DNA from: an uncultured Collinsella sp.
GTDB taxonomy: Bacteria; Actinomycetota; Coriobacteriia; Coriobacteriales; Coriobacteriaceae
Assembly: GCA_900768265.1 (NCBI GenBank)
Contig: CAAGCF010000034.1
Location: forward strand, 1-49,803
Direction: 5' to 3'
Length of the DNA: 49,803 nt
The position numbers and the translations under genes are program-made. Numbering within the stretch: position 1 is the first letter of the stretch; each line of letters opens with the position of its first letter. The notes under the pieces were generated by a model. That model saw only the letters and a list, made by a program, of their open reading frames with translations, was not told the DNA's origin and ran no database searches. Of the stretch, positions 25,029 through 34,083 are shown piece after piece.

Positions 25029-27473
25029 GTGAACGCCTTTGACCGATATGCCCCGTTTATCCAGGATTTCATTTACTCCCACGATTGGGAGAGTCTGCGC
25101 TCCATCCAAGTTGCGGCGGCAGATGCCATCTTCAACACGCAAGACAATGTGCTCCTGACGGCATCCACGGCATCTGGCAAAACTGAGGCGGCTTTCTTTC
25201 CCATCCTGACCGAGTTTTGGGAGAACCCGCCCGCGAGCGTGGGCGCCCTCTACATTGGCCCCCTCAAAGCACTCATCAACGACCAGTTCGTTCGCCTCAA
25301 CGATCTGTGCGAAGAGGCCGATATCCCCGTCTGGCACTGGCACGGAGATGTCTCGCAGTCGCACAAGGCAAAGCTCATCAAAAAGCCGAGCGGTATCCTA
25401 CAGATTACACCCGAATCACTCGAGGCACTCCTGATCCACAAGCACATGGCAATCCCGCGTATGTTCTGCGACCTGCGCTATGTGGTCATCGATGAGGTCC
25501 ACTCGCTCATGCGCGGCGACCGTGGCGGGCAGACGCTCTGCCTTATCGAGCGACTCTCGCGCATGGCCGGCGTGCAGCCTCGCCGCATTGGCCTTTCGGC
25601 TACCATCGGCGACCCCGAGCGCACGGGCGCTTTTCTCTCACAGGGAACGGGCCGCGACTGCGTCATCCCCCGCTTTGAAGAACCGCGCCGCGTGTGGCGT
25701 ATCTCCATGGAGCACTTCTACAACTCGGGCCCCCAGGCGCAGCAGCGAGGATTCACGAGCACAGGTCCGCAGGAAGCTGAGGTGCTCGCATGCGAGCGCA
25801 TTGAGGCGGCACCGCCCGCGGCACTGCCCGTCAGCACCCAAGACATGCGTCATAGCGGGCAACTCACACAGGAGGAACGACGCCAACGTCGCGGGCAGGC
25901 ACGGGGCAAGGCTGCCCCCAAGGACCGTCGCACTTCCTCGGCCCCCGAGGGCGAAGTCGACATCCCGCAGGCAACCGAACAGGCACTGCTCAACCCCACC
26001 GACACCGCACCCGACAACGCCGACCCCGGCATGGGCTACATCTTTGAACATACCCGCGGCCGCAAGTGCCTGATCTTTGCCAACTCGCGCGAGGAGGCAG
26101 AGGCCGTGTGCTCCATGTTGCGCAGCTACTGTGAAAACCGGCACGAGCCAGACCGCTTCCTTATCCATCATGGCAACCTCTCGGCATCGCTACGCGAGAC
26201 CGCCGAGGAGCTCATGCGCGACGAAGAACAGGCACAGACAACCGTCACCACCTCCACGCTGGAACTCGGCATTGATATCGGTCGCCTGGAGCGCGCGTTC
26301 CAGATCGATGCACCGTTTACCGTCAGCTCCTTTTTGCAGCGTATGGGCCGCACGGGACGCCGCGATCTTCCGCCCGAGATGTGGTTTGTCATGCGCGAGG
26401 AGGAGCCCGAGCCGCGCACGATGATGCCCGAAACGATACCCTGGAAGCTCCTGCAGGGCATCGCGCTCGTACAACTCTATCGCGAAGAAAAGTGGGTCGA
26501 GCCGCCCGAGCTCGATCGACTCCCCTACAGTTTGCTCTATCACCAGACCATGTCGACGCTCGCCAGCACCGGCGAGCTCACACCGGCCGAGCTTGCTCAG
26601 CGTGTGCTCACGCTCAGCTATTTCCACCGCGTCTCGGCCGATGACTATCGCGTACTGCTGCGCCACCTCATCAAGATCGACCACATCCAGGTCACCGAGG
26701 GCGGTGGGCTCATCGTGGGCCTCGCGGGCGAGCGCATCATCAACAACTTTAAGTTCTACGCTGTGTTCCAGGAAAACGAGGAGTTTACCGTTCGCAGCGA
26801 ATCGGCCGAGCTGGGCACGATCGTCAATCCCCCACCGCCCGGTGAGCGCATCGCTATCGCCGGACACTGCTGGATTGTCGAGGAAGTGGACTGGAAGCGT
26901 CATACTGTCTTTGCCACGCAGGTCAAGGGCCGTGTGCCGGCCTACTTTGGCGACTGCCCCGGCGACATCAATACACACGTACTCGAGCGCATGCGCAAGG
27001 CGCTCAACGAGCACGCGGCATATCCGTACCTCATGGGCAACGCACGGGCACGCCTTACACAGGCTCGTCATACCGCCGAGATTTCGGGCGCGGGAACTAA
27101 ACCGCTTATCAACCTTGGCGGCGACACCTGGGTACTCTTCCCCTGGCTGGGCAGTTACGCCTTTCTGGCGCTCGAACGTATGCTCAAGATTAAATGCGCC
27201 GCGGAGCTTGGCCTTCGCGGACTCGACCCTTCACGCCCGTACTTTATGCAGTTTAAGATGAAGGCCGACGAGGAGACGTTCTTTGAGGTGCTCGCTGCCG
27301 AGGCCGAAAAGGGCTTCGACCCCATCGAGCTCGTCTACCCCGGCGAGGTGCCTTACTTTGATCGCTACGACGAATTCGTTCCCGAGGAGCTCGTGCGCAA
27401 AGGCTTCGCCGAAGGCGTGCTCGACATAGAGGGCATGAAGCAGCGTGTCCTCGGATGGCGTGACCACGCATAG
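25029..27473 (+). CDS. DEAD/DEAH-box helicase, Lhr/BrxHI-like
   Basis: An 814-residue superfamily 2 helicase. Motif I is STASGKTEAAF (Lys 51), motif II DEVH (155-158), motif III LSATIGDPERTG, motif VI QRMGRTGRRD (437-446). An insert of about 90 residues rich in Gln/Arg (about 260-345) separates the two RecA lobes. The long C-terminal part (about 500-814) includes a winged-helix-like region and a beta domain, as in Lhr-type proteins. It probably unwinds DNA or RNA as the motor of the cassette. The GTG start follows GAGGAGG; an ATG at 24963 lies in the leader and has no ribosome site. The gap to the ATPase gene holds the 24911 hairpin. Confidence 0.9.
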   Translation: MNAFDRYAPFIQDFIYSHDWESLRSIQVAAADAIFNTQDNVLLTASTASGKTEAAFFPILTEFWENPPASVGALYIGPLKALINDQFVRLNDLCEEADIPVWHWHGDVSQSHKAKLIKKPSGILQITPESLEALLIHKHMAIPRMFCDLRYVVIDEVHSLMRGDRGGQTLCLIERLSRMAGVQPRRIGLSATIGDPERTGAFLSQGTGRDCVIPRFEEPRRVWRISMEHFYNSGPQAQQRGFTSTGPQEAEVLACERIEAAPPAALPVSTQDMRHSGQLTQEERRQRRGQARGKAAPKDRRTSSAPEGEVDIPQATEQALLNPTDTAPDNADPGMGYIFEHTRGRKCLIFANSREEAEAVCSMLRSYCENRHEPDRFLIHHGNLSASLRETAEELMRDEEQAQTTVTTSTLELGIDIGRLERAFQIDAPFTVSSFLQRMGRTGRRDLPPEMWFVMREEEPEPRTMMPETIPWKLLQGIALVQLYREEKWVEPPELDRLPYSLLYHQTMSTLASTGELTPAELAQRVLTLSYFHRVSADDYRVLLRHLIKIDHIQVTEGGGLIVGLAGERIINNFKFYAVFQENEEFTVRSESAELGTIVNPPPPGERIAIAGHCWIVEEVDWKRHTVFATQVKGRVPAYFGDCPGDINTHVLERMRKALNEHAAYPYLMGNARARLTQARHTAEISGAGTKPLINLGGDTWVLFPWLGSYAFLALERMLKIKCAAELGLRGLDPSRPYFMQFKMKADEETFFEVLAAEAEKGFDPIELVYPGEVPYFDRYDEFVPEELVRKGFAEGVLDIEGMKQRVLGWRDHA

Positions 27474-27494
27474 GACGGGACTGCTCCCGACAGG

Positions 27495-28370
27495 CTAGTC
27501 GTGGAGGGCGGTGCCGAGGAAGTCGGCATCGAAGGACACAGCTTCGGCAAAGGCGTAGTCGCCGTCGCTGGCGATGAGCAGGTAGTTTTCCTCGCCGCCG
27601 AACTCCGCATCGCCACATGGGACCACCCAGGCGTAGGCGAATACCTTGAGTGCCGTGGCAGCACAGTCGCGCAGGAACGTCACGTCGCTCCCCTCGCTTG
27701 CGCTCACGATATTGGCCACGTAGATCCCCCCGGGGTTCAGGCTGCCCCGCACCAGACGCAGCGCCTCAACGGTCGCCAGCTCGCGTACGGGCTCGGCACC
27801 GCCAAAGCAATCGCTCACGATCACGTCGTAGCGACGATGGCCCACGCTCGTCACGCCCAGATACGAACGCGCCTCAGCGGTAATCACCCGCAGGCGATCG
27901 CCAACCGTGCGCTCCAGCTCGTCCAGGTAGAACCAGCGGCGCGCCAGGCGCGTAATCTCTCCGTCATACTCGATAACGTCCATGCGCATGCCCTCGTGCG
28001 ACAACAGTGCAAACTTGGGATAGGCAAACCCGCCGCCGCCCAGCATGAGCATACGGTCGATACCATGCCCGTAAGCATCACGCATTGCGTCCTCGGCCTC
28101 AAACACATCGTCAAATGCACGATAATACGCAAAGACGGGCTCTGCCCAACGATCGCCAACATAGCTTGCGCTTTGGTAGACGCCGCCCTGCACGAGCACG
28201 CGAATCTCATCGCCGTCCTCATCGTGCACGCGTTTCACGCGCGCCAACCCATTGCGGGTTCGCGCAACCTGCAGACAGGCAGCACGAACAGCGACAGCGG
28301 CCGCACCAAGCGCCGCGGCTCCCAGAGCAACGCCGGCAACGACGCCGGCAGAAACACTCGGCTTGTTCAT
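27495..28370 (-). CDS. Spermidine-synthase-like methyltransferase-fold protein with N-terminal membrane segment
   Basis: 291 residues. The first 30 residues form a small-residue-rich hydrophobic helix (AGVVAGVALGAAALGAAAV), probably a membrane anchor. The rest is a Rossmann domain of the spermidine synthase family: a nucleotide-binding loop LMLGGGGFAYPKF (about 112-124), acidic residue in MDVIEYDGE, and DVIVSDCFGG where aminopropyltransferases have their catalytic Asp. The polyamine-binding residues are not clearly conserved, so the substrate is uncertain. GGAG lies 6 bases before the ATG, and the elp3 stop is directly in front (TAGATG), so the two are co-translated. Confidence 0.8.
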   Translation of the reverse strand: MNKPSVSAGVVAGVALGAAALGAAAVAVRAACLQVARTRNGLARVKRVHDEDGDEIRVLVQGGVYQSASYVGDRWAEPVFAYYRAFDDVFEAEDAMRDAYGHGIDRMLMLGGGGFAYPKFALLSHEGMRMDVIEYDGEITRLARRWFYLDELERTVGDRLRVITAEARSYLGVTSVGHRRYDVIVSDCFGGAEPVRELATVEALRLVRGSLNPGGIYVANIVSASEGSDVTFLRDCAATALKVFAYAWVVPCGDAEFGGEENYLLIASDGDYAFAEAVSFDADFLGTALHD

Positions 28371-30278
28371 CTAGAGCTCCTTTTGCAGATAAAGGCCATG
28401 GTCATAAAATCCAAGATGGCGATAGTACTCGCGTGTGCCAATCGCGCTAATCACGTTGATACGCGCATAACCCGCATCCCGGGCAATCTCGCACGCACGC
28501 TCTACGAGCAAACGCCCCAACCCGTGATGCTGCGCCGCCTGGCCCTGGTCGCCCACGCGTGCCGCCATGCCATACACGTGTACCTCGCGAATCATCGCCT
28601 CGTCCGGCGTCGTCGGCAACTCGTCCGCATGCGCAGCAACAAACGAATGGTCGGGCAGCGACAACCGCAAAAAGCCTGCGATCTTGCCCTGCGGCGTCAC
28701 CCACTGCAAAAAGCGTTCCCGCGTCACCGGCGTCTCGTACGCCACTTCCTCGTCAAGGGTCAACTCGTCCAGGTCGGCACCCGCCGTGCTGATCTCGCGA
28801 TAGCGAATCTCACGCACCGTCGCACCGTCACCCCGAGCAGCTAGGCGGTTTTCGACGAGCTGACGCAGGTTGGGCTTCTTGTTGCCCACCATGATGTCGT
28901 CGGAGCTAAAGTCACGAATCATGCGGCTGATGCGGCAGAACGCCGGCGTCACCACGATGTCGTCGGCCAGCACATTGAGCAGCTCTTCCTCGGTATAGGG
29001 GCGCCACTCGCCACGCTCGTAGCAGCCCACCAGACGCGAGCCCTCGATGAGTGCACACGGATAGACTTTAACCTCGTCGGGCATGAAGGCCCCTTCGGTC
29101 ATAAAGCGTTCGTAGTCGCGCTTGTCCCCCTCGGGCGTGGCGCCCAGCAAGTTGAGCATAAAATGCGCGTGGATCTTAAAGCCAAACAGGCGCGCAAGCG
29201 AAAACGCCCGCTCGATTTGCGCCACCGAAATGCGACGCTCGTTGATATCGAGCAGGTGCTGGTCGAGGCTCTGGATACCCATCTGAATCTTGGTGCAGCC
29301 CAGGCGGCGAATGAGCGCGAGGGCTTGCGGTGTTACGGCATCGGGGCGTGTCTCGATAACGAGCCCCACCACGCGATGCTTCGCCGTCTCGTTGATGCGC
29401 TGCTGACGCTCGAGCTCCTCCATCGTTGCCGTTTGCCACTCGGCAACCTCGCCCCACGGCGTACCGGAACCGTACAGACGACGCACCGCGCGGTTATAGC
29501 CGCCCACGGCAGCATCCACACGCCCTTGCTCGTCGGCAACGCCGGCAGCAAGCTCGACCTCGTCTGTCGCAATGCCGGCAGCCCGATAGCGCTCGCGGCG
29601 CTCCGCTACCACCGGCGGCAGGGCATCGGCGGGAGCGTCATCGAGCAGGCGCCCCGCCTCGGCACGACTGATGCCCGGACGCGCCAACATGGGGTTTGCC
29701 GCCACGCCGGCGACGGCATCGTCATTGAGCGCACGGAAAAGCTCCGACATAAACCATGTCTGATAGCCTTCCGGATAGTCGCTCCAGGTACCGCCAAGCA
29801 CAATGAGCTCGATCTTATCGGTCGCATGCCCCATCTGCGAAAGCGCCGTCAAACGGGCGCTCACCTGCAGATATGGATCGAAGCAATTTTGCTCCGCACG
29901 GGCGCACGCGGGCTCGGCATGCAGATAGCTTTTGGGCATACGCAGGTCGTTGGGGCAAAACAGGCAATCGCCCGAGCACGGCCAAGGCTTGGTGATGACG
30001 GTAATGGTCGCCACGCCCGAAGCCGTGCGGCGAGGCTTCATGCGTAGCACCTGCAGCAGTTGACGCTCCAGCTCGGCGTCGACATTCCATGCCGTCCAAC
30101 GAGCCGGCTCCTCGCGCTTCACCCGCTGGTAAAACGGCAGCAGGCGACGCTTGGCCAAATCGCGCTTGTCGGCACCCTCACGGCGCGCCTCGGCATGTAT
30201 CAGTTTGACGAGCACCTTGTCGTCCACGGTCTCGCCGCGACGCAGAGCCTCGAGTATGTTCAAGATAATCTGTTCCAT
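28371..30278 (-). CDS. elp3: Elp3-type radical SAM / GNAT tRNA-modifying enzyme
   Basis: A 635-residue bacterial Elp3 homologue. An N-terminal basic region (about 20-90) contacts tRNA. The radical SAM domain has PCSGDCLFCPND, with the cysteines for the 4Fe-4S cluster, then PKSYLHAEPACARAEQNCFD. The C-terminal acetyltransferase domain (about 480-635) has the acetyl-CoA loop-like DQGQAAQHHGLGRLLVERA. In other organisms Elp3 starts the cm5 modification of uridine 34 of tRNA from acetyl-CoA. It is found in only some bacteria. GGGGGC precedes the ATG. The membrane-tethered synthase-like gene follows with no gap. Confidence 0.92.
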   Translation of the reverse strand: MEQIILNILEALRRGETVDDKVLVKLIHAEARREGADKRDLAKRRLLPFYQRVKREEPARWTAWNVDAELERQLLQVLRMKPRRTASGVATITVITKPWPCSGDCLFCPNDLRMPKSYLHAEPACARAEQNCFDPYLQVSARLTALSQMGHATDKIELIVLGGTWSDYPEGYQTWFMSELFRALNDDAVAGVAANPMLARPGISRAEAGRLLDDAPADALPPVVAERRERYRAAGIATDEVELAAGVADEQGRVDAAVGGYNRAVRRLYGSGTPWGEVAEWQTATMEELERQQRINETAKHRVVGLVIETRPDAVTPQALALIRRLGCTKIQMGIQSLDQHLLDINERRISVAQIERAFSLARLFGFKIHAHFMLNLLGATPEGDKRDYERFMTEGAFMPDEVKVYPCALIEGSRLVGCYERGEWRPYTEEELLNVLADDIVVTPAFCRISRMIRDFSSDDIMVGNKKPNLRQLVENRLAARGDGATVREIRYREISTAGADLDELTLDEEVAYETPVTRERFLQWVTPQGKIAGFLRLSLPDHSFVAAHADELPTTPDEAMIREVHVYGMAARVGDQGQAAQHHGLGRLLVERACEIARDAGYARINVISAIGTREYYRHLGFYDHGLYLQKEL

Positions 30279-30296
30279 GCCCCCATTGTAAAGGCA

Positions 30297-30330
30297 AAGG
30301 CGCCGGAGCCGATCTCGGCTTCGGCGCCTT
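30297..30330 (-). terminator. Terminator of the XRE-DUF4097 operon
   Basis: A near-perfect hairpin with arms AAGGCGCCG and CGGCGCCTT extends inward through GAGCCGA / TCGGCTT. On the minus strand it is followed by CCTTTGCCTTT. It lies about 45 bases past the DUF4097 gene and 19 bases before elp3. Confidence 0.7.
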
Positions 30331-30374
30331 CATCAAACAGCGCGTCTATATCTTCGCCTAGGCTTTCGTCTGCC

Positions 30375-31277
30375 TCAATACTCCGAATCAAACGACATGT
30401 CGCCCGAACCGACCTCAAAACGATACGTGGCAGACTTGTCACCGTTATCGAATTCAAGATTCAAAATGGTCTCGCCGTCGTAGCCAAGCGGAAGGAAATC
30501 GCTCTCGAAGTCGCCACTGCCCAAGGTGAGGCTCGCCTTAAAGCCCGTCGAGTTCGGAACCGTCATCTCCACATCGCCCGAGCCCACACTCACGTCCATC
30601 GACTTCGTGGGGGCCGGGTAAAGCTCGAACGTCACATCGCCCGAACCGACCTCGGCATTCAGGGTATCGGTCACGGTGCCCGTAAACTCAACGTCTCCCG
30701 AGTCCAGAGTCAGGTTGAGGTCATGACACGCAATGCCCGCGACCGTCAGGTCTCCCGACCCCACCCTCGCCGTAATGCCGACCAGGTTATCCGCAACATC
30801 CCGCGGCAGCTCGATGGTGACCGAACGATCGATAGCGCGCTCGTCATCGCAGTCGAACTGGCTAATCGTGAGTGTAGAACCCTTGACCTCGGCCAGATTC
30901 TGAGTGGCAGCATCGTAGGTAGCTACCCCCTTTGCAACACGACCGCTCTCGATGACACGCACCTGCCCGCCGGAAACGCACTTGATCTCAACCTCACCCG
31001 ATGTCACATCCAGGTCAAGGGACTGGAATGAGTCGGCATCAAACGTTTCGCTCGAAAGCTGCCGAGACTGAGCGGAATAGTTACCGCCATCCAAAGAATC
31101 GTCCCCGTCAACCACATCGTCCATACCGGACAAACCGGATGCAATATCGCCGAGATCCCACGGGCCATCAAAATGAAACAATATCCGCGAAGTGCCAAAG
31201 ATAAGCCCGATGATGAGCACGAACGCTCCGATACCGACGCCCAGGCGGACCTTGGACTCATGCGAGAGCCTCATCAT
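30375..31277 (-). CDS. Membrane-anchored DUF4097 beta-repeat protein
   Basis: 300 residues: one membrane helix at about 11-31 (LGVGIGAFVLIIGLIFG), a short acidic linker, then from about residue 75 a right-handed beta-repeat domain with the recurring unit VGSGDL / LDSGDV / VGSGDV / LGSGDF that is characteristic of DUF4097 proteins. The repeat domain is predicted outside the membrane. Its start overlaps the stop of the XRE regulator gene as ATGA, so the two are coupled. The family is often found with such regulators and probably takes part in envelope stress sensing, which is inference. Confidence 0.85.
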   Translation of the reverse strand: MMRLSHESKVRLGVGIGAFVLIIGLIFGTSRILFHFDGPWDLGDIASGLSGMDDVVDGDDSLDGGNYSAQSRQLSSETFDADSFQSLDLDVTSGEVEIKCVSGGQVRVIESGRVAKGVATYDAATQNLAEVKGSTLTISQFDCDDERAIDRSVTIELPRDVADNLVGITARVGSGDLTVAGIACHDLNLTLDSGDVEFTGTVTDTLNAEVGSGDVTFELYPAPTKSMDVSVGSGDVEMTVPNSTGFKASLTLGSGDFESDFLPLGYDGETILNLEFDNGDKSATYRFEVGSGDMSFDSEY

Positions 31278-31990
31278 TCATCACCTTCTTTGGCACTCGG
31301 CTCAGCGGTGGTCGCGGCAGCCATGTCAGCGTCAACAGCAGGGGAAGCATCCTGAGCCCTAGCTGTCGCCGATGCCGGACCAACCTGAATATCCCCGCGC
31401 GCCCAATCACCATCGAGCGCACGTGCCACCCAGTGATAGATGGGAATCGTAAAGAAAATCAGCGCGGCAAAGGGGCCGGCGCCAAACAGGAACATCAGCA
31501 AAAAGAACAGCAGCCAGCACACGGCCCAGTACGGAAACGACTGGAACGGACCCTTCACCGGAGTCACGCTGGTCGCACCGGCACCCGTCACCTGAGCCGT
31601 CGCCGCATTAGCTGCCTGCGCGCTCCAGCTTGCCGCTTGCGCCGCCTTGGCCGCAGCATCACTCGCCTGTGTTGCCGCCTCGGTTGCGCGTGCCGCCGCC
31701 TCATGGGTACGGGCGCGCTCCGCCGCCTCGGCCTCGCGCTGACGGGCGCGGTCCTCGTTCTCAAACTCGATATCATCCTCGATCTCATCGCTCGGATTGA
31801 GGAGCTCGTCCAAACTCACGCCATAGAGTTTGGCGAGCGAGATCAGGTTCTCGGTATCGGGCGAACTCTCCGCGCGCTCCCATTTACTGACCGCCTGGCG
31901 CGACAGTCCCAGCTTTCGCGCCAGCCCTTCTTGGCTAAAGCCTTTGCTGCGGCGAAGGTCGGCGAGCCGCTGTGCAGTTTCTACATTCAT
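31274..31990 (-). CDS. XRE-family regulator with C-terminal membrane segments
   Basis: 238 residues. A helix-turn-helix of the XRE/Cro type lies at about 5-60 (LADLRRSKGFSQEGLARKLG; LSRQAVSKWERAESSPD; LYGVSLDELL). An alanine-rich, probably coiled-coil stretch with repeated AARATEA / ASDAAAKAAQ units covers about 80-130. One or two hydrophobic segments (about 155-190, YWAVCWLLFFLLMFLFG) follow, then an acidic tail. It is thus a membrane-tethered DNA-binding protein. AGGAGG precedes the ATG. Coupling to the DUF4097 gene suggests a sensor-regulator pair. Confidence 0.85.
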   Translation of the reverse strand: MNVETAQRLADLRRSKGFSQEGLARKLGLSRQAVSKWERAESSPDTENLISLAKLYGVSLDELLNPSDEIEDDIEFENEDRARQREAEAAERARTHEAAARATEAATQASDAAAKAAQAASWSAQAANAATAQVTGAGATSVTPVKGPFQSFPYWAVCWLLFFLLMFLFGAGPFAALIFFTIPIYHWVARALDGDWARGDIQVGPASATARAQDASPAVDADMAAATTAEPSAKEGDE

Positions 31991-32258
31991 GGTTCCTCCT
32001 ATGTGATGCCAGCCGTGCCGCCGGACCGTTTTTTGTTCTTAAGGCGCCTTGCACAGTTAAAAATCTATCCGCCACCGCCAAAAGCATGCCACCTATTCTA
32101 GTGAGATTTTTGACAACCGGCGGTTGCGGGTGCATATGAGCTGCGGAAATGTGTCCAAACAAAGCAATGACTCGCAGCTCGGTTGTCCCCGTTGCGGCGT
32201 TAACGGTAGTATGGTCGTACTGTTTATTCCGCACCGCCAACGGAGGGAGTTCCGCGCC

Positions 32259-33131
32259 GTGAACCGCGATTTCGCCTCATCGCTCATCCAGCTCAACAAT
32301 ACGTTCTATCGCGAGCACTCCGCCTCCTTTTCCGATACGCGCCAGGCCCCTTGGCCCGGCTGGGTGTGCACCATGGACATCGCGCTCGACCAGCTCGATG
32401 TGGCCACCATCGAGCATCCCGTCCGCGTCTTCGATCTTGCCTGCGGCAACATGCGATTCGAGAACTTTGCCGCCGGCGGCGCACTTGCCGCCAAGGGCGT
32501 CGATGGCGCAAACCCCTCGGCAGATGCCAGCTGCCCCTTCGAGTTCTATGGCGTCGACTCGTGCCAAGACCTGGCCATCGATGCACATGGCCACGCCCTG
32601 CGCATTCCCAACCTGCACTTCCAGGAACTCGATGTGCTCGACGCCCTCATGAGGCTCAACCCCGCCGAGACGCCCGATGCGCTCTTTGACGCCCCGCTCG
32701 CCGATATCTCGGTCTGCTTTGGCTTTATGCACCACGTACCATCGTGCGAGTACCGCGTACGCGTACTTGATGCCTTGGTGCGCCAAACGCGCCCGGGCGG
32801 CATCATCGCCATCAGCTTTTGGGAGTTTATGAACGACGAGCGCATGGCGCGCAAGGCCGTTCGAGCCGAAGCCCGCGCCGAGCTCACCCCGCCGTTTGAG
32901 GGTTACGATTCCGCGCAGTTTGAAGCCGGCGACCACCTCATTGGCTGGCAAAACGACCGCCACGCCTACCGCTATTGTCATCACTTTGACGATCAACAGA
33001 TTACCGACCTGGTGCGCGGCGTCCGAACGTTCTACAAAAGCGGCGAGGTCCCCGTGCGCGAGCTTGAGCGCTTCCATGCCGACGGTCGCAGCGGCGATCT
33101 CAACCGCTACGTGATTCTCAAGCGCCTGTAG
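32259..33131 (+). CDS. SAM-dependent methyltransferase, class I
   Basis: 290 residues with a Rossmann methyltransferase fold. Motif I is FDLACGNMRFENF (about 63-75), followed by GVDSCQDLAIDA with the acidic ribose ligand (about 104), and a central strand DISVCFGFMHHVPSC (about 150) typical of the class. The substrate is unknown. The GTG at 32259 is chosen because GGAGGGAG lies 10 bases upstream; a longer frame begins at 32124 without support. The divergent gap to the XRE gene (268 bases) includes AAAAATCTATCCGC at 32059, shared with the repeat at 21778. It lies 112 bases before trmB on the same strand. Confidence 0.82.
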   Translation: MNRDFASSLIQLNNTFYREHSASFSDTRQAPWPGWVCTMDIALDQLDVATIEHPVRVFDLACGNMRFENFAAGGALAAKGVDGANPSADASCPFEFYGVDSCQDLAIDAHGHALRIPNLHFQELDVLDALMRLNPAETPDALFDAPLADISVCFGFMHHVPSCEYRVRVLDALVRQTRPGGIIAISFWEFMNDERMARKAVRAEARAELTPPFEGYDSAQFEAGDHLIGWQNDRHAYRYCHHFDDQQITDLVRGVRTFYKSGEVPVRELERFHADGRSGDLNRYVILKRL

Positions 33132-33243
33132 GAATCGGCGACTTGCCGCCGAGCCGCACCGCAACTTTCGGGCAAATCGCCCCCTTCTAACCCATCACCG
33201 GAACGTGCAGCCACGCGTTCCATACCTATGACCAAGGAGCCTC

Positions 33244-34083
33244 ATGGGAGCCGTCCACGTTCGCACGCCTAAGAACTTTGTGCTCGAAGAGCGCCTGGAG
33301 CGCTACGCCGATGCGATTGAGACGAACCCCGAGGTCTATGCCGGAGATTGGCGCGAGGCCTGTGCGCCCGCAGGCAGCAAGCCCTTCGAGCGCCTTCACC
33401 TGGATCTTGGCTGCGGCAAGGGAACGTACCTTGTAGAGCGCGCGGCCCACGAGCCAAACACCCTCTTTATCGGTATGGACCAGGAGCCCATCTGCATCGC
33501 CTATGCCGCGCAGAAGATTTGCGAGCAGGAACTGGCCAACGCACTCGTCCTGCCCCGAGGCGCCGCATCGCTGCCGCAGCTGTTTGCCGCAGGCGAGCTC
33601 GATGCCATCACCATCAACTTTCCCACGCCGCAACCCAAGGCCAAGTACGCCAAAAAACGACTCGTCCATGTCGACCATCTGATGCTCTATCGCCCGCTCT
33701 TTTCAGCCGGCGCCACCGTCACACTGCGAACCGACAGTAAGCCATTGCGCGACTACGCCCTGGGGCAGTTTGCCACGGCCGGCTACGACACGCTTTGGGT
33801 AAGCGACGACGTCCGCCGTGACCATCCCGAGCACCCCGAGACCGAATACGAGCAGCGCACCCGCGATATGGGCGCCGTCGTCTATGGCATTTGCGCCACA
33901 CCCGGCGAGCGGCCCAGCGATGAACAGCTCGCGGCGGGCCGTGCGCAGGAGCAAAGCCTTGCCTGCTACCTGCCCGATAACCTCGATGAGCTCACCTATG
34001 TACCTCTGGGCATGGAGGAGGCCGTCGAGAACTTTAGAAACCGCGCCCGCAAGGGCAAAAAGCGCCTTCCGCAGGAGTCATAG
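33244..34083 (+). CDS. trmB: tRNA (guanine-N7)-methyltransferase, TrmB type
   Basis: A 279-residue cytosolic enzyme that methylates N7 of G46 in the tRNA variable loop. The SAM motif is LDLGCGKGTYLVERA (about 57-71). The TrmB motif near 122 reads INFPTPQPKAKYAKKRL; most family members have NFPDPWPK, so the usual Asp and Trp are Thr and Gln here. The C-terminal TxYE signature is intact (TEYEQR, about 200). CAAGGAG lies 4 bases before the ATG. The substituted motif makes a changed substrate possible, though the overall match is good. Confidence 0.85.
   Translation: MGAVHVRTPKNFVLEERLERYADAIETNPEVYAGDWREACAPAGSKPFERLHLDLGCGKGTYLVERAAHEPNTLFIGMDQEPICIAYAAQKICEQELANALVLPRGAASLPQLFAAGELDAITINFPTPQPKAKYAKKRLVHVDHLMLYRPLFSAGATVTLRTDSKPLRDYALGQFATAGYDTLWVSDDVRRDHPEHPETEYEQRTRDMGAVVYGICATPGERPSDEQLAAGRAQEQSLACYLPDNLDELTYVPLGMEEAVENFRNRARKGKKRLPQES

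Noticed and set aside
21870..27473. Complete BREX or DISARM system
   Set aside because: Only BrxD-like and BrxHI-like proteins are present. No methylase, PglZ, BrxC, phospholipase D or DUF1998 gene is found within the flanking genes.
27501..28844. 447-codon plus-strand frame opposite the spermidine-synthase-like and elp3 genes
   Set aside because: It covers the 3' part of two well-supported minus-strand genes and has a His/Arg/Gln-rich composition typical of antisense frames.
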